Positions 1-14,042 of a DNA stretch of 64,000 nt are shown here, piece after piece. A model generated the notes under the pieces. That model made no database searches. It had not been told where the DNA came from and worked only from the letters and a program-made list of their open reading frames with translations. Each line of letters opens with the position of its first letter. The stretch's first letter is position 1. The stretch spans positions 24,148,341 through 24,212,340 of the forward strand of contig NC_092575.1 in assembly GCF_037975245.1 (NCBI RefSeq), written 5' to 3'. The stretch comes from Apostichopus japonicus. Lineage: Eukaryota > Echinodermata > Holothuroidea > Aspidochirotida > Stichopodidae. The position numbers and the translations under genes were made by a program.

Positions 1-430
1 CAGTAAAGTGCATGTATTTCAATTAAACTTGAGTGAAGTGCATGCTATTCACTTGCACTACAGTAAATTGCATGTAATCAGTTTAATACACTCTAGTACA
101 GTCCATGTCCTTCCCTTGTAACACTGTGAAGAGTAAGGAGATAGTCATTCACTAGCACTACAGTAAAGTGCATGTAGTTCGATTAAACTTGAGTGAAGTG
201 CATGTTATTCACTTGCACTTAGTACTGTAAAGTGCATATAATTCACTTACAGTAAAGTATAAGCCATTCACTTACACTACAGTAAAGTGCATGTATTTCA
301 CTTAAACTGGAGTAAAGTGCATGTTACTCACATGCACTAGTATAGTAAAGTGCATATATAAGTCACTTACAACTACAGTAGAGCTCCAATTACACTATAG
401 TAAAGTGCACATATACTGTCCACTTCCACT
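1..430. repeat. Degenerate minisatellite (AGTAAAGTGCATGT-type)
   Basis: The words AGTAAAGTGCATGTA and TTCACTTGCACTACAG recur about ten times at roughly 35-50 bp spacing, with point changes and small indels. It continues to the left edge, so the true start is outside the window. No open frame or gene signal is seen. Copies are diverged, so the array is not recent. Confidence 0.75.
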
Positions 431-3400
431 TTAGAGTTAAGCACATAGAAGGATTTGGATCAAATTAAAGGTGGAGTAAATAACATAGTACACATTGTGT
501 ATTTGTTGGTCTGATCCTGATGTAATAAAACAGTATTAATGTTCTCATAGCAGAATGAGACAAGGATCAAGGATCAGATTTTACAAACAGGATCATCATT
601 CTGTGGATCAACTCAATCCATCCTATAAACATATCTATCCATTAGACCAGACTGACCCAGCTGTCACTATTAGGCTTGGCATGACACATGATTATACAGA
701 GAAGACTAGGTTCTCTATAGGTCAAGGGTCATGCAATGTGTATAACTGAACAGTACACTATTAATACATATAATGCTTTAATTATCCTCTATAAACTTCC
801 ATTGTTATGCTAATTACAATCATGTATACACATATGCATAGCAGAGGAAGTAGGTCAGATCCAATTAAACACAAAAAGTGGCAGTCTCAATATGAAAGTC
901 AATTCAGAGTACTTCTAGCATATTTCTGCACAGCAAATTTGGTAACATGGATATGAGGCATGTCTGCATTCTGCATTACAGGTACAATAAATAACTGCAG
1001 TTTATTTGAAGAATAAAATAAATGTGCATATATCATTCTATACAATGTTTTTGCATAATAATTTACTTGCTAATTGGTTAGCTGATAGATGTACATTGCA
1101 TTGTCAAAGGATGAACTCAATGGAAAGTATATCATGCATTAATATGGGTTAGATGCAAGAATTAACGCAAAGAACTATCAATCAATCCATCCACCGATTG
1201 ATTAATCGATCCATCAATCCATTGATCGATCAAGGATTAGACAAAACCAGAATGATATCTCTCCCCATCCCTTTTTTTTATATATTTAATTGTCTTATGA
1301 CACAAGTTTGGCAGAATTCCCAATATACTCATTCAACCGTTTAGGTTTTGATATATTTGTATTTGTAAACTTAAGCTTGTTTTTATGAGGGTATAAAATA
1401 GACACCCAAAATATACTGTGTTGGAATCCTAACTTATGGGAAGCATCCACTACTTATATACTGTATTGTACCAATGGCGTAGGGTTATACATATATATGT
1501 TAATTCCATGGAATTAACTCCATCTGTAATTTACTGAATTTAGTAAATTCAAAAGAAAAGGCGGATAACATACAGGATATGCATCATCAGGGTCACTGAC
1601 ACCTGGTTTTGAATAGGTGGGAGGGGGAGGGAGGGGCAGGGGGAGAGGGCAGGAGTCAGACAAATCTTCAATCAATATCATTTCTAATGATTATAGGAAA
1701 TGGAACCAATATGGAACTCTGAACATATTAGGGAACCCTGTCATCCCTCCCCTTTCCCTCCCCCCCCCCGTCCAGCTTTGGGGTACATATCCCCTTTCCC
1801 TGCATTTGGATATGTTTGCCAAGTTAAATGACCTTGAGGTTTAGGATGGTTGACCTTTTATTCAGCTTTCAATCAACTGTCAAAAACTTTACGATTTGTA
1901 CAGAATTTGAAGCAAGTCCAAACCCATAACATCATTCCCTGTTCAATACGTCCATATTACGGAGAAATTCTATTTTATTCGATTGTTCTGAGCAGAGCAA
2001 CATGTCAGAGACTGTTATATATCTGGAGGAAACATTGCACAACCACTATTGTGCAGTATTATTGTATATTACCCTGGATAATAAATTGAAAGCAAGCTTC
2101 ACAAACGGGCTTGATCCATCAGGGCGATCAGGCAAAAGTTGTTTTTAATATTCCCTGCCAGGTTCTCTTACTTTCTATTATTGTTATGAGGTTTACTTTT
2201 CTGCTACCTTTGACAACATTTCTCTTTCCTGTGAAGCTTTAGCCTCCTTCCACAATAGTGGGCAATAAATGTAGTAACAAATAATGGAAACGAAATGTAT
2301 TTGTTCCCAAATATCAACCACACTTTCCTCTTCTAGTCTGCCACAGACCAGACAGACCAATAACAATAATTGTAGCAGGGCTACAGTACATACAGCAGCC
2401 TGCTAGATAAAAGTACCACCATATGTCACTATTTTTATCATTCCCATTTATTCCAGTCACACTCAACTTGCTCTGCAGTGACAAATAAACTTTACTTGTC
2501 AATTATTTCTTGGTTTGTATGGGATATATATAATCTTTTTAGTTCACATTTTACAATGTTACTGTAGTATGGCACCCATAGTTGTACAATGTACATACAT
2601 GGGGGGCAAAAACAATATACAAAAAAACTGCAAATCAGGTAACAAATCACTGATCAGTTTAACAACATTAACCTCTTATTTCTTTGTTAGAAATGGTGTT
2701 TCTAAAGTTTATTGTACAACCTACAGACTACCAAGGCAAACATTGAGTTAGTATAATTTGTGCAGTAAAATTTGGTCTGTTAAATTGCATATATCATCTT
2801 ATTTACTATGCAAAACAGATGCAAAACTATGTGAAAAGAAATTCCTGATACAGAGAGCATGACTACTATAAATACGCTGACCAAACAATTTGCTAAACTA
2901 CGTAATTCTTGCAAGGATTTTATTATACTATTCTATAGTAAAGTGATCCAAGATAGAACACTGGCCCTTAAAACCAAACGACATTCAGATCCAGATGTAA
3001 CCGTGACGATGTAATGTAGTCAAGTGAAGTATCACAAAGAGAAAATAGATACTGCACAAATGATCCTAACCAAATTCCAAGAAGCGAGCCTCTTGACGTA
3101 AATAATTTTCAAGATGCTGCGCACATAACATCTGAGTTGTCAGCCAGTGAGGATAATTTCCTTATGCTATTACCAATCTATAAGTCCTCCCATACCATGC
3201 TTCAAAGCACTATTACTAACAGTACAAACAGTTTCTAACCTTTATCTGATAGAACCATGATATTCTTATTGCTGGTACTGTCAATATGAGTGCTTTGAAG
3301 CAGGGCATTGAAGTACAGTATATGGAAAAAAAATTGTCCCAACTGGGTGGAGTTGTGGGCATACATTGTCTGCATGGTTCCAGAAGGCCAGATTGTTGCA

Positions 3401-3580
3401 GGAACCTTCTTATATATTGACTGTGCCAGCAAATTTCTTGCAAATGAGATCTTGTCTCCATACTGAATTCACTTTAGAACATATTATAAATATATCTACA
3501 ATGCAATTACTAGTCTGTCTATCATCATGGCCATGTGTAAATTAATTATGCAAAATGTTGGAGTTTTTCTTATGAGAATT
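431..3580. other. Non-coding stretch, probable MYO18A intron
   Basis: AT-rich sequence with only short chance frames and no recognisable domain. Small local features are a run of ATCAATCCATCCA-like words near 1180-1230, a G-rich tract at about 1615-1650 and a C-rich tract at about 1745-1775. Because MYO18A exons at 13.0-14.0 kb read leftwards and the next motor exon (the P-loop exon) is not seen, this is most simply intron. Confidence 0.5.
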
Positions 3581-4140
3581 ATGCAAATTAGCAGACAGCA
3601 GGTCTGTGATAATGTAATTTAATAATACAGTGCAAATAAAACATTAATTCTGCTAAATATGTGAAATTTTTTACAATTGTGGATTTATGACTGGTGCATA
3701 GATCTACACAGTTAGGTGATGGTTAAAACCCAAATTTGTGAAATTAGTTAACTTAATTAATTAATTAATTAATTAATTAACAGGAAAACTTAACCCCAAA
3801 TTAAAGTGAAACTACATAGTGAAAACTAAAGACTAAGTTGCATTTGAGACTGAGTTAGCAGTTTTTAACCAACAAAAATGTACTTTTCTATTTTTTTATG
3901 CAAATTAGCAGATAAGTGATAATGTAATTTAATAATCATGGGCAGGCAAAATATAAACTTTTGCTACATGTAATCTATAAATCCTTAACAATTATGGATT
4001 TATGATGTGTGCATCTACACACTAAGGTGGTTCACAACCAATTTTGTGGAATTTGCAACCAATTTTTAAAGAACAAAAAAATAATATCCCCAAATTAAAG
4101 TGCAAATTAAAAAGCAAAAATAAAAGACTTTGCATTCTGC
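3581..4140. repeat. Diverged tandem duplication, period about 318 bp
   Basis: Copy 1 (about 3581-3850) and copy 2 (about 3899-4140) share in the same order ATGCAAATTAGCAGA, GTGATAATGTAATTTAATAA, a TTATGGATTTATGA-type word, ATCTACACA and CCCCAAATTAAAGTG. They differ by many substitutions and indels, so the duplication is old. An (AATT)n run at about 3752-3780 sits between them, at the end of copy 1. Confidence 0.7.
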
Positions 4141-7100
4141 GCCAAAACTTTTAAGTCCATATTTGCTAAACAAATAAAGCATGCATATGGTAGCTCTGCC
4201 CTAAAGGTTCCGGAAAGTAGTCATTTTCAAATATTCTTTGAGATGGGGACGAGGGATGTTAACGTTGCCAATTTGCAAGTCCTTTTAGCATATATTGTTA
4301 CCATTTGTAATGATTAAAATTCTTGAAATGCGACAATTTGGAAATTGTCTGTATTGATCTTAACCACTTACTATTGACCAGTTACTATGTCAGGTGAAGG
4401 CGATTTTAAACTGCTGTTTAATTGCGCATTCTCAAACTCGAAACATACTATGCAGAACAATTTAGATTGCAATTGACCAAACTAGGACACCTCTCTAGGT
4501 GCTTTCACCAAACTTTTCAGTCACTCAGCAATCTATTTAGTAAATGATGATTCCAGTCATTGTCTTACAAAATTTCACAAACCAGAAAATATAGAGTAAA
4601 CACAAGAAACAGGAATTTTACACAAGAAAAATTTGGACATAAATCTTCAGTCCTTTATACTTAATGAAAGACAACTGCTTTTTTTTATTTTTTTTTTTAT
4701 AGAATCCAACGTCATAGTGACCTACATGTTTTAGAGATTTTCACCTAGATTAGTATCGAATACCTTACACAAGTCACATCAAAAAGCTTTGTAAAAAGTT
4801 TGTATCCTCCAAATTAGTTTATGAAACAAAAATATATCTTGCGAGTAATTACAACAGGAGTTCTGGATGGAGGCCCCTGGATTGCTTTAATAATGACACC
4901 CATGGTATATAAGAAGTTAAAGAACCAATTAAAAATGATTTTTGTTAGTTAGTATGATTGTCTGTATTAATACATTTGATATAACCCATTAATATTCAGC
5001 AAAAAATGTCTCATGAATATCAATTAAATGACCATTTCATTGGGACAATTTGCCATTAAACGGACATTTGGTGGTCTTTTGCCATCAAATTGCCGTTGGG
5101 TGGACTTCAAGTAGCCATTTGCACTGACGGCCAGTTTTACCTGCTTAAATGACCACATCTACCTTACCCATTTAATTTCTAATTGTTCTTTGGTGTTTCC
5201 CTGTAAATGGCCAGTTTCAAAATAAATGTCCTTTAGGAAACGGCCAATTTCACCACACCATTCTTCACTGATATCTTTGACGATCTTTGACCAATGACCA
5301 ACGAACGGTCACTTGTCTTGTGGCCCCTTTCAAACACTGTTTCGAGCTATTTTTTACCGGTGGAAGTGCTGACTATGTGCAATGTTCACGCCTCTCCTCG
5401 CACAGCATTAATAACAAACCACGCATGCAGGGGGTCATTTTGTGACACACAGCACATAGCAAAACAAGAGGAAAAAATGTTAGTAAAATATATGAGGGTG
5501 ACGATTATTATAAACGCAAAAAGAGAGATAAAATCTGGTACTACTTACTGCTGTAGCATGCTGTGAGGAATAACAGCAAAAAACAAAAGAAGAAGACATC
5601 AACACGTCATCAAAAATATTCTCCACAATTTTTTTTTTGGGGGGGAGGGGGGTTGGGGGAGAAAGACAAAATTCATTTGCCCCTACACATCTTGCACGAA
5701 GTCCATCTGAACTACAGTATAAGGAGGCACCGTTTGTGTATAAATACTGTCAGAAGCCAAGGTTTATTCCAAATGAAACTCTCACCAATGTAAGATTCAT
5801 TTTAGGTCTGGTTATCATTATTCAGTATAAGATTGCAATATACTGTGCTATTGGCTGCAACCTGTGAATAAACTGTTTGAAATTATCTCTTAATAGAAAG
5901 TACAATGTATGGGGTTCCATGTGTGACTTCTATGTCAATGAAACATTAAATCATTTCACCTGAGTTTATCACTATGTTGAGTACATGGAACTCCATAATT
6001 CACTGTCTTGGATGATATCTGCACCTTACCTGTCTTAACTCTACTACTGCACTTTTAACATCCAGTCTACATTAAAACTGGCAACATTTTAGCCCCTGAC
6101 CGTTGACAAACACTTCCGAGATGACAGGTACAGCCCCTATCACTGTCAAATCCAACATTTGCGAGATGTCTAGAAAATGGCATTTTCATATGGATTGTAC
6201 TAAAAGGCAAGTTTGCATTTGATCATAAAGTTTGATCCTTTTTTATTAATCCTACTGTAGAAAGTGATATTACTAACATCAATTTATAAATGGATCAACC
6301 TAAGGGTTTCCAAATTCCTGCAGCTTTTCACCAAAATGAACTTTTATATCTGAGTCTGCACTGGATCCATTTGATGTTACAAACAAACTGCTGTACACCA
6401 AACCGACAGTTTGGCTGACTTTTGTGATATATACAGTATTGTGGTATGAAAACTTTAGGAAAACATGAACTTTATAAATAAGGCCAAAGTGAACAAACAC
6501 TGTTCAATCTATTCATACAAGATTGTAAACTTGTTGCTACTGTACTTTGTTAATATTTAGGAGAATCAAATGCCACATATCTTTTTCCCTTCGTTGAGTG
6601 TTTTTGATTTTGCATGGCATAATTAAATTCTTTATGGCTGTATTTTGCCAAAATAATAATCATCTGATTGCATACATGTATATAGGAAAAGTTGCAAAAA
6701 AAGGTCCTTTTCTCACAGGTACGAATTAATTGATTGTGGGCTATAATCTCTCTACACATAGTCTAAATAAGTAAATAACAGTTGAAAGATATTCCTTCAC
6801 AAATAAGACAAAAGTTACAAAAAGGAAAAAAGGGAATCTGGCTACAATGCTCTGTAAAATAACCGTTTTCAAATGTTTAGTCGGTTTTCTGGTTATCCAT
6901 GGTCTCGAGGACATGGCGTCCGCCATGAGAGAAACTGGAAGTTTTACAACATTATTGCATCCAAAACGTTGACCTACTATTTCGCACCTAAAAGCAGACA
7001 AAGAAATACGCTAAACAGGGCGAAGCTCAGACTTCTACCAACATCTTATCTTGTCACCTGCATGGTTGAAAGAAAACTGTCTCATACAACCAACTCTCCC

Positions 7101-10100
7101 GACAAATTCTAAGCCAGAGGGAATTCAACACTACAGCTGTGGTAGCATCCAATCAAGCCACTCAATTTGATTAATATTTCTGCAATAACCACCAAACTGA
7201 AAAATTTACAAACTTATGGTTATTTCTCCAGCTTTAGGACCAGACGCAGTTTATAAGATTGATCAACTTCTTCATTCTGTGTCATCTAGCCGTCTGTAGT
7301 AGGTGTCTACAACCGAAAATATCCATCGGTTTGTGAAGACCCTTGTAAAAATGTTGGAATACTTCCAATTCATACAAAGAAATATAACATTTTAAACAGC
7401 TTATATAAGAAGAAAGTGATTAGTTTACCCTCTGTAGGCAAATTGTATTTCTTATCTTTGGGAGTTTTTTGTCCATGATTGATAATTTGGAATTGAGAAA
7501 AGTAAGTTTTATTGCTCCCTATATTGGACAGAGATGTTCAGTATAAACTGCAATGCTTTCCTCAATAGCACTTTAAAGAGAGCTTACTTTCTTTGAGTGA
7601 AAATTTGATCAAAGAGTAAAAAGCTGTATACATAGCACTGGTGGACAAACTCAATACAACATAGGGGGAAAACAATATGTGTAATACTTTTTTTCTTCTA
7701 CACATATGAAGGTACAAACTTTGCTCGATTGCAGTAATTCAGGAAATAAGAAAGGGAACTAATTTGGACGATTTTGAACTTTTCGTGCTCCCCTAAATCA
7801 CATTTTGAAACAAAAACAATGTGCTTTTAGAACAATTGCAAAATTTAACGTTTACTTTCGAATCATGTAATTTCTATGAATGTTTAGGCCGATGTATTAT
7901 GATATGCTAGGAAAATACGTACATCTGTTATGCACTATATCCTGTATTGAAGGCCTAATACTTTATATACTATAGTTTATTCATAAAGTTATATGGAGTG
8001 CCAAAAAGGCAAACAAGATGGACTGATGTACTAAAGACATTTTGTCCATGTTCTAAAATATGCCTTCATGATCAAGTGAAATTATATCTATATTGACACA
8101 TGACTGATATACAGTACGTTGCTATGGTAACAAGGCATGTATGTCTGATGTTCATTAAAATGATTGTTAAGAGGAGAAGTTATTTTTGACCGATGAGAGA
8201 GAAACACATTGTCAGCATTTTCTGGTGAAATTTACATCATCCAAATCTTAGATAGCATTATCAAGAAACTAATAATTGAGATTTGCCAGAGATTGTAAAT
8301 ATATTAAAAGTGAACTTGAAGCAAACATACATGGTGTCATAGTTGCACACTGGCAGCAAAATGTTCTCTCTTTCCTTTAATGTTTTGACCTTGAATTGGA
8401 TCTGGTAACAAATTAACCCTAAGTGGACGTAAATTTAACAATATATATATACCAATCACCTGATAGTTTGTTCATTTTGAGATGTACCCAAAGCTTCAAG
8501 TATGGAATTGAATGATGTGAATTTTAAAGGTTCAAGTCATTCCAGAGCTTTGTCATTCTTTTGGGCTATGACATCACACCTGTTTGCTTCAAGTTCACTT
8601 TGAGTACATAATGTGTCAACATCATATTGATGTTATCTCAAAAACAGTAAACAGAAATTGAATGGAAATTTCACAAGGATGCTTAGAGTATGTTCTTCTA
8701 TCATCCATACAATAATAAATTTGACCTTTGGACTATCATTTGAAGTGTATTTGAGTACAAACTTCAAAGCATTGTTGTACTTGGTGAGTCCTTGGCTCAC
8801 TAAAATATGATGATATTTTGAAAGATATTCCTGTCCCTTACATCTTGTTTCATGCAGTATCCTTCCTATATCTCTTTCTTTTTCTTTTTCATGGGGGGAG
8901 GGGGGAAGGAGAGGAGTGGAAGGGTTAACTACAGTGGTATAGCCACTGAGACCTAAGGGAAATAAGGCCCCAAAACATTTGGCTACCCCCAACCCCCCTC
9001 CCCCCGCCAAAGAAAAAAACCTTGTCAGAATTTTTCAATTTTTTAAATAGGTTCTACCTGTACCCTAGGGAAGCAATGACCCCCACCCCCTCAAGAAAAC
9101 AAGTCTAGCTCTGCCCCTTGTTTAAGTTTATGTTTGGTAAAGAAGATTATGGACAGAAATCTTATGAAAAGGTGGAGCACTAATAAAATGTTAGTCAAAA
9201 GATTATCACAGCACTTTACCTGAGGCTTGCTTGGCACCACACTTTAATGTACAGTATTATGGCTATTATATGAGAATTGAACAGGGAGGGAATAAGAAGG
9301 GGTCAGTGTTATTGGAAGGTAATTATTTAGTAACTTCTTGGGTAATGAGGGGGGTGGCAAGCTGCAAGGGGAAAGCTGGGAACATTATAAATTGCTAGTT
9401 ATGCAACACATTCATTTCTAACTATCACAATATTAGATTAGGCACACAGAAGATGTCAAATCATTTTACAGAAGATTGACATACTCAAAACTGTTCGTGT
9501 CTCGAAGTAAACATTCTACATCTAAACTTGACGGAAACTTTATATTAATTTGATAAGACTGAAAAAAATGGAACAAGACATGCTATAAAACAATCTGAAG
9601 GAGTTTGATATCTTAAATACTTATTTCAAATACATATTATTTGCTTATTCATATCTTTTTAAAAAAACCTACAGGCATGTCAAAAGTATAAAAAGCTGCT
9701 AGCCACATCCCTAGCTATAACCTTACAGTCATAGTAGTAAAAAATAATCCAAAGCTCTTCAAACTGTACACATTAAACCACCTAGCCTTTCCGCTAATTA
9801 TGCATTCAGTGTCTTCAGAATCTTCGCCATCTAAGTCCCTGTCGTGTCGTAATTTAATTTCCAAGCATAACGAACTTTTGTTACACCGTAGGAGGGCACA
9901 GTTGTGTAACAAATTATATATTTTTCGAACAGGATGTGAGTCTACTTCAACCACGATGGAAGCCATTTTAACAAATATGGTCATAAACGCAGTAATTTTT
10001 TCTCCCCTCCAAAAAAAACAAGTAAAAAAAACAAGAAGATTTGGCAAAACTGTCAATGTCTCATGAAGGCAAAGGTCAAGAAAATTGTTTCAAAATCAAG

Positions 10101-11740
10101 ATTAATTGAAGGAAACATTAAATATTTGGTAGATATTTTAGCAGATTTGTTATTCTTAATTAGGCTACCTTTATCTTTGGGTAGTGTCAGGGGATTCGTG
10201 CTGTAGAATCGATAGTATGTTGAAGATATGAAAGCAATTTGTAATCAAAAAACCATCTGGAAGTGAAAACCAATTTGGGACACTTGGGAAAATGCTTAAT
10301 ACATTTGTTATTAATTTGTAATTAACTTAACTGGAATGTTCATCAATGGAAAGAAATAACAGCAAATATATTGTCTAAACTAGTAAAATCCTAAATTAGT
10401 TTTAACTTCTCCATATTACCTAATATTGCATCTTTAAGTACAATCGTCTTGTAATCTGCACAGCAATCCTCCTTTAAAAGGATCAGTGACTTTAGGAATT
10501 GTGGAAAACAAATTATTAAAAACTATGGAGGCTCAACAATCCAAGTGGCTGGATTTCCTAGTTTAACACATAGTCCTTAAGACTGGCTGGCCTATACAAT
10601 AATATAAAATGCTTATTTGGTGGTAATATGAATACCATGCACCCAGAATGAATGCTAATGTGGGAACTGTCCAAAACTTTGCTCTGGGTATGTTTGCTAA
10701 TTTCAGACGATACCCCGGGTACCTGTTCATTACACATTCAAACTCTACCATAGCAAGGCCGATACTAAGGATACACCTAAGCCTAATGTAACTATGTATA
10801 TATAGTATAGGCTATGCAGCCCTTCAGTTATGTTTACATAGTAATTAAGATAGGGTAGATATATATAATAGGGTAAGATAGGCAAGGCGGCATATCTATA
10901 TAAATTTCTTCTTATACTCTAACATTGCTTTCGCAAAATCAACAAATGTGATACTTTCCCCCCTCCCCCCCCCCCCCCCAATGATGGTTTGAATGATCTA
11001 TCAAAATGTTTTGTAACTTGCAAGTGTGCGACTCTTAGGCCTTTCAAGCCTAACAGTGCAATGCCCCATAGAATGAATTACTCTTAAAATATGCTTTGCA
11101 TGATTGAAGTATTCCTTTAAGCATTTTTGGGGATATGTTTGCATAAAATTGCTATAATTAAGCAATGGGAAATAATTTACAAAATATTCTTACAAGAAAG
11201 TTACGGTACTTATACAGCACCGCGATATCCTACTTGGATAGGCCTAACCAACCTGTTCTTTCATTGCCGTGCACTAAGGCTTGTGCTCCAGGAGGTCCTG
11301 GCTAATTATAGTTTAGTTGGAAGTCTAAAGACGTTACATCAATCAACCCGTAAGTTCAAATGGTGATGTCCGTTGTATAATTATGGACCAATCACATGTT
11401 GATTGATTCTTTTTAGTATGGAAAAGTACTGTTCAACTTTTTGTGGGGAACGTTCCACTGAATTTGACACAGTCGGGGTCTACCTCTGAACTTCTGGGTA
11501 AAAATAGTCAAGTTTTGTTGCACTGAAAGTGTGCAAGCAAGCAATAATGCAGAAATATTCTGTTAGGCTACGGTATATAGTAACTAGGTACACATGTCAC
11601 AGTAATTGCACCCAGTTGATCTAAACTTCCTCAGGGGGGAATAGTATTACCACATTTCCCCATATTTTACACTTACTGTGCACACATCAAGATAGAAGGG
11701 AATATCACCTTTTTGTTATTTTCCATTCACTGCAGAAGGA
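4141..11740. other. Non-coding stretch, probable intron
   Basis: No frame here resembles a known protein. I looked on the minus strand for the myosin P-loop (GxxGxGKT) and for the conserved motor exons expected next in MYO18A and found none. Local low-complexity pieces are a T-run near 4680, a G-run near 5637, AT dinucleotide patches, and C-runs near 8990 and 10960. Frames of 113-125 codons at 8633-9010 and 9715-10056 (minus) look like chance. Confidence 0.5.
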
Positions 11741-11890
11741 GTGTTAGGCTATTCAGTATATTGTACACATGTTAGGCTATGTATCACAGTGTACACATGT
11801 TAGGCTATGTATCACAGTGTACAGTACACATGTTAGGCTATACAGCACAGTGTACACATGTTAGGCTATATAGTAAGTGTACACATGTCA
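11741..11890. repeat. Minisatellite, about 28-36 bp unit, about five copies
   Basis: The unit contains GTGTACACATGTTAGGCTAT followed by GTATCACA or a variant. Five copies follow one another with small length differences. It lies in the probable MYO18A intron and is non-coding as far as can be seen. Confidence 0.8.
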
Positions 11891-12437
11891 CTGTGAACGA
11901 AGGCAGTCATTCTTAACATTTCTTGGGTAAACCGTTCCCATCACATGTGTACATAGCATGCTGTCTTCTGAACTTGTCACGTCCTGGATACTAGACTAAG
12001 GTGAGTTTATTTCCTTTTCTTTATATTATTATTTTCCTTTTCCTTTCACTTTCTACTTTACTGACATAACATGCACATCTTTGTTCTAAGTACCAATTGA
12101 AAGCATGATCACCTTAGAATTGTGCTCAATAAATTCCCCTTCCTATACTATATTATACTCAAGTCAGATACTTCACCCTAATTGTTAAGCCCTTTTTATT
12201 TCTTTTCTTCTCTTCATTTTAGTCACTAGTTGGTTTGGATTACATCAAACTTTCCTTTCATTATCTTTCAGAGGAAGAGAGAGGGTATTCCCAGCAATTA
12301 GTAAAATAGAGGGCTGTTAACCACTGAAAACAGAACCTGAAATAACTGAATATTTCCTACTGATAAAGCTCTCACAAAACTGTCCAACATTTTAACATTC
12401 TTACGATCATTTATCCCAGTGAGGCATAATCATCTTA

Positions 12438-12733
12438 CCATTTCAGGCTTGCCTAGCCTAGCTTTTAGTACCATTGACTAATTTACATGCTGGCACTGCA
12501 TGGTCAATGTAATACCATTTCAGGCTTGCCTAGCCTAGCTTTTAGTACCCATGACTAATTACATGCTGGCACTGGTCAATGTACAGTAATACCATTTCAG
12601 GCTGGCCTAGCCTAGTTTGCAGTGCCCATGACTTGTTTACATGCTGGCACTGGTCAATGTAATACCATTTCAGGGTTGCCTAGCCTAGTTTGCAGTGCCC
12701 ATGACTTGTTTACATGCTGGCACTGGTCCAGAT
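12438..12733. repeat. Tandem repeat, four copies of about 75 bp
   Basis: Copies begin at 12438, 12514, 12591 and 12664 with ACCATTTCAGG, followed by TTGCCTAGCCTAG (GGCCTAGCCTAG in the third), then a CATGACT word and ACATGCTGGCACTGGTCAAT. Copies 3 and 4 share TTTGCAGTGCCCATGACTTG, so they are the closest pair. It sits 270 bp downstream of a MYO18A exon, in the intron. Confidence 0.85.
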
Positions 12734-13001
12734 AATTACTAACTTGCATGTTTAACAATTGTTTACAATTTTCTTGTCAGTTTTCAGTTGATGGTTGGGT
12801 TACACAAGGAGACGAACACTGACTTTGGCTTTTCCAGCAAAAATGAGATGTGTGTTTGTTGAACTTCCAAGTAGAATAAAAAAAGTTTATAAAAGTGAAA
12901 CTCGGTCACAACAAAATAGGGAATGAAACTAAATTAACATGAAAATGTAAGCTTCTGGTCGATTTTTTCTCCCCTTCTGAACAGCTGAACAAGGAACTCA
13001 C

Positions 13002-13178
13002 CTTATCTGAATAAACAGACAGCTGGTGTGTGGGGTTGATGATGAGCAAGTTACGGCCTGCATAGGTGTGGATGAGGTTAGCCCCATAACGCTGCCTCAA
13101 GGTATGTAAGATACTGGAATCGTTCAGGTGTAGAAGAGACGAGAGATCCTCTGTTCGGTCAAAGTTGGAATGATTGGC
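13002..13178 (-). CDS. MYO18A: MYO18A-like myosin, third coding exon (start of motor domain)
   Basis: A 177-bp exon, 59 codons, phase 0 at both ends. On the minus strand the acceptor reads TTGCTGAAAG before GCC, and the donor is GATAAG followed by GTGAGT. The product holds [19 protein letters not shown], the conserved start of a myosin head (the '...LRxRYxxxxIYTYxG...' region) in the form found in class XVIII myosins, preceded by a DRTEDLSSL segment and ending in YSDK. It joins in frame to the exon at 13800-13985. The next exon, which should carry the P-loop, is not visible in 1-13001 and so probably lies outside the window. The family assignment rests on recalled similarity to vertebrate MYO18A and is strong because three exons match in order. 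Confidence 0.93.
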
Positions 13179-13799
13179 CTTTCAGCAAAAAAGGAAAAGA
13201 AAAATTATTCATATGTTTAAAACACATCTAGGAGTATTCCCCTTCTGTCTGACCAATATATATGTAGAAAGTCTGCTGGTCATCACCAGGATAAACTTGG
13301 CTTTCTTCCAATGTTGTCTTCTGCTTTAGCAAAATGTGGATGACCAAAATGATATCAGAAATAAATGGAAGTGTTGCAGCGTAAAAATACAAATTGGGAC
13401 AGCCTCAAGAATAACTTTTGGGTCATAAATCAGGAATGACATCTTCTTGACCGTCTGGAGGTTCAGATCTAAAATCCCCCATGGGTCATAGGGGGGAGGG
13501 GGGCACAGTATTAAAAGGTAATGTAACAATGAGTTGTAAACTAGGTAGATTGGTATAGGAGATACTGTAGGTATAAGAGAAGTTAAGTAAATTTATGTAA
13601 TTGTGAAGACTTTCAAAATTATACCCGGTGCACTATTTCTGAGAACAAAGAGAGAAGTTCTACAAATTATTATATTTTATTATTATATCACAGCCAAAAC
13701 GAGAATTTCCCTGCCCTATCGAGAGGTCGTCTTCACCGTAAGCTAAAAGTTTACATCCAACTCTAAAATTACAAAATTTTCATATCTTCTCCGGCCTAC
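13179..13799 (-). other. MYO18A-like intron (621 bp)
   Basis: GT...AG intron between the two head exons, phase 0: donor GAGAAG|GTAGGC at 13799, acceptor CTGAAAG at 13179. It contains a short G-rich patch near 13490-13503 and nothing else I recognise. Confidence 0.85.
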
Positions 13800-13985
13800 C
13801 TTCTCTAAATCTTCTTCCTCCACGTCAAGGAATTGGCCGTTAGTGTCTAGCTTGATGCGGACCCTCCCATCGGGTGACAGGTCCTTACTGTGAGTTGTCG
13901 CCCCCGAGAAACCTCCCTTGTGGACCAACCAGACCTTGTCTGATATCCAGTTACGTTCACTCGCAAGCTGCTCCTCCGACTTTGC
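13800..13985 (-). CDS. MYO18A: MYO18A-like myosin, second coding exon (SH3-like N-terminal subdomain)
   Basis: A 186-bp exon, 62 codons, phase 0 to phase 0. The acceptor is CTATCATTCAG before GCAAAG and the donor is GAGAAG|GTAGGC. The product starts AKSEEQLASERNWISDKVWL and continues VHKGGF...GRVRIKLDTNGQFLDVEEEDLEK. This is the small beta-barrel (SH3-like) subdomain before a myosin motor, with the KVWLVH and VRxKLDxxGxxLDVxExDxEK pattern typical of class XVIII. In vertebrate MYO18A this segment follows the PDZ region directly, so the join to the PDZ exon at 32469-33461 makes sense. The intron between them is about 18.5 kb. Confidence 0.94.
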
Positions 13986-14042
13986 CTGAATGATAGAAAA
14001 TGAGAAGAAAATGAAAAAAAATAAGAAATTTGTGAATTTTGA

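Noticed and set aside
8633-10066. Frames of 113-125 codons on the minus strand as missing MYO18A motor exons
   Set aside because: None contains the P-loop, switch motifs or other myosin landmarks.
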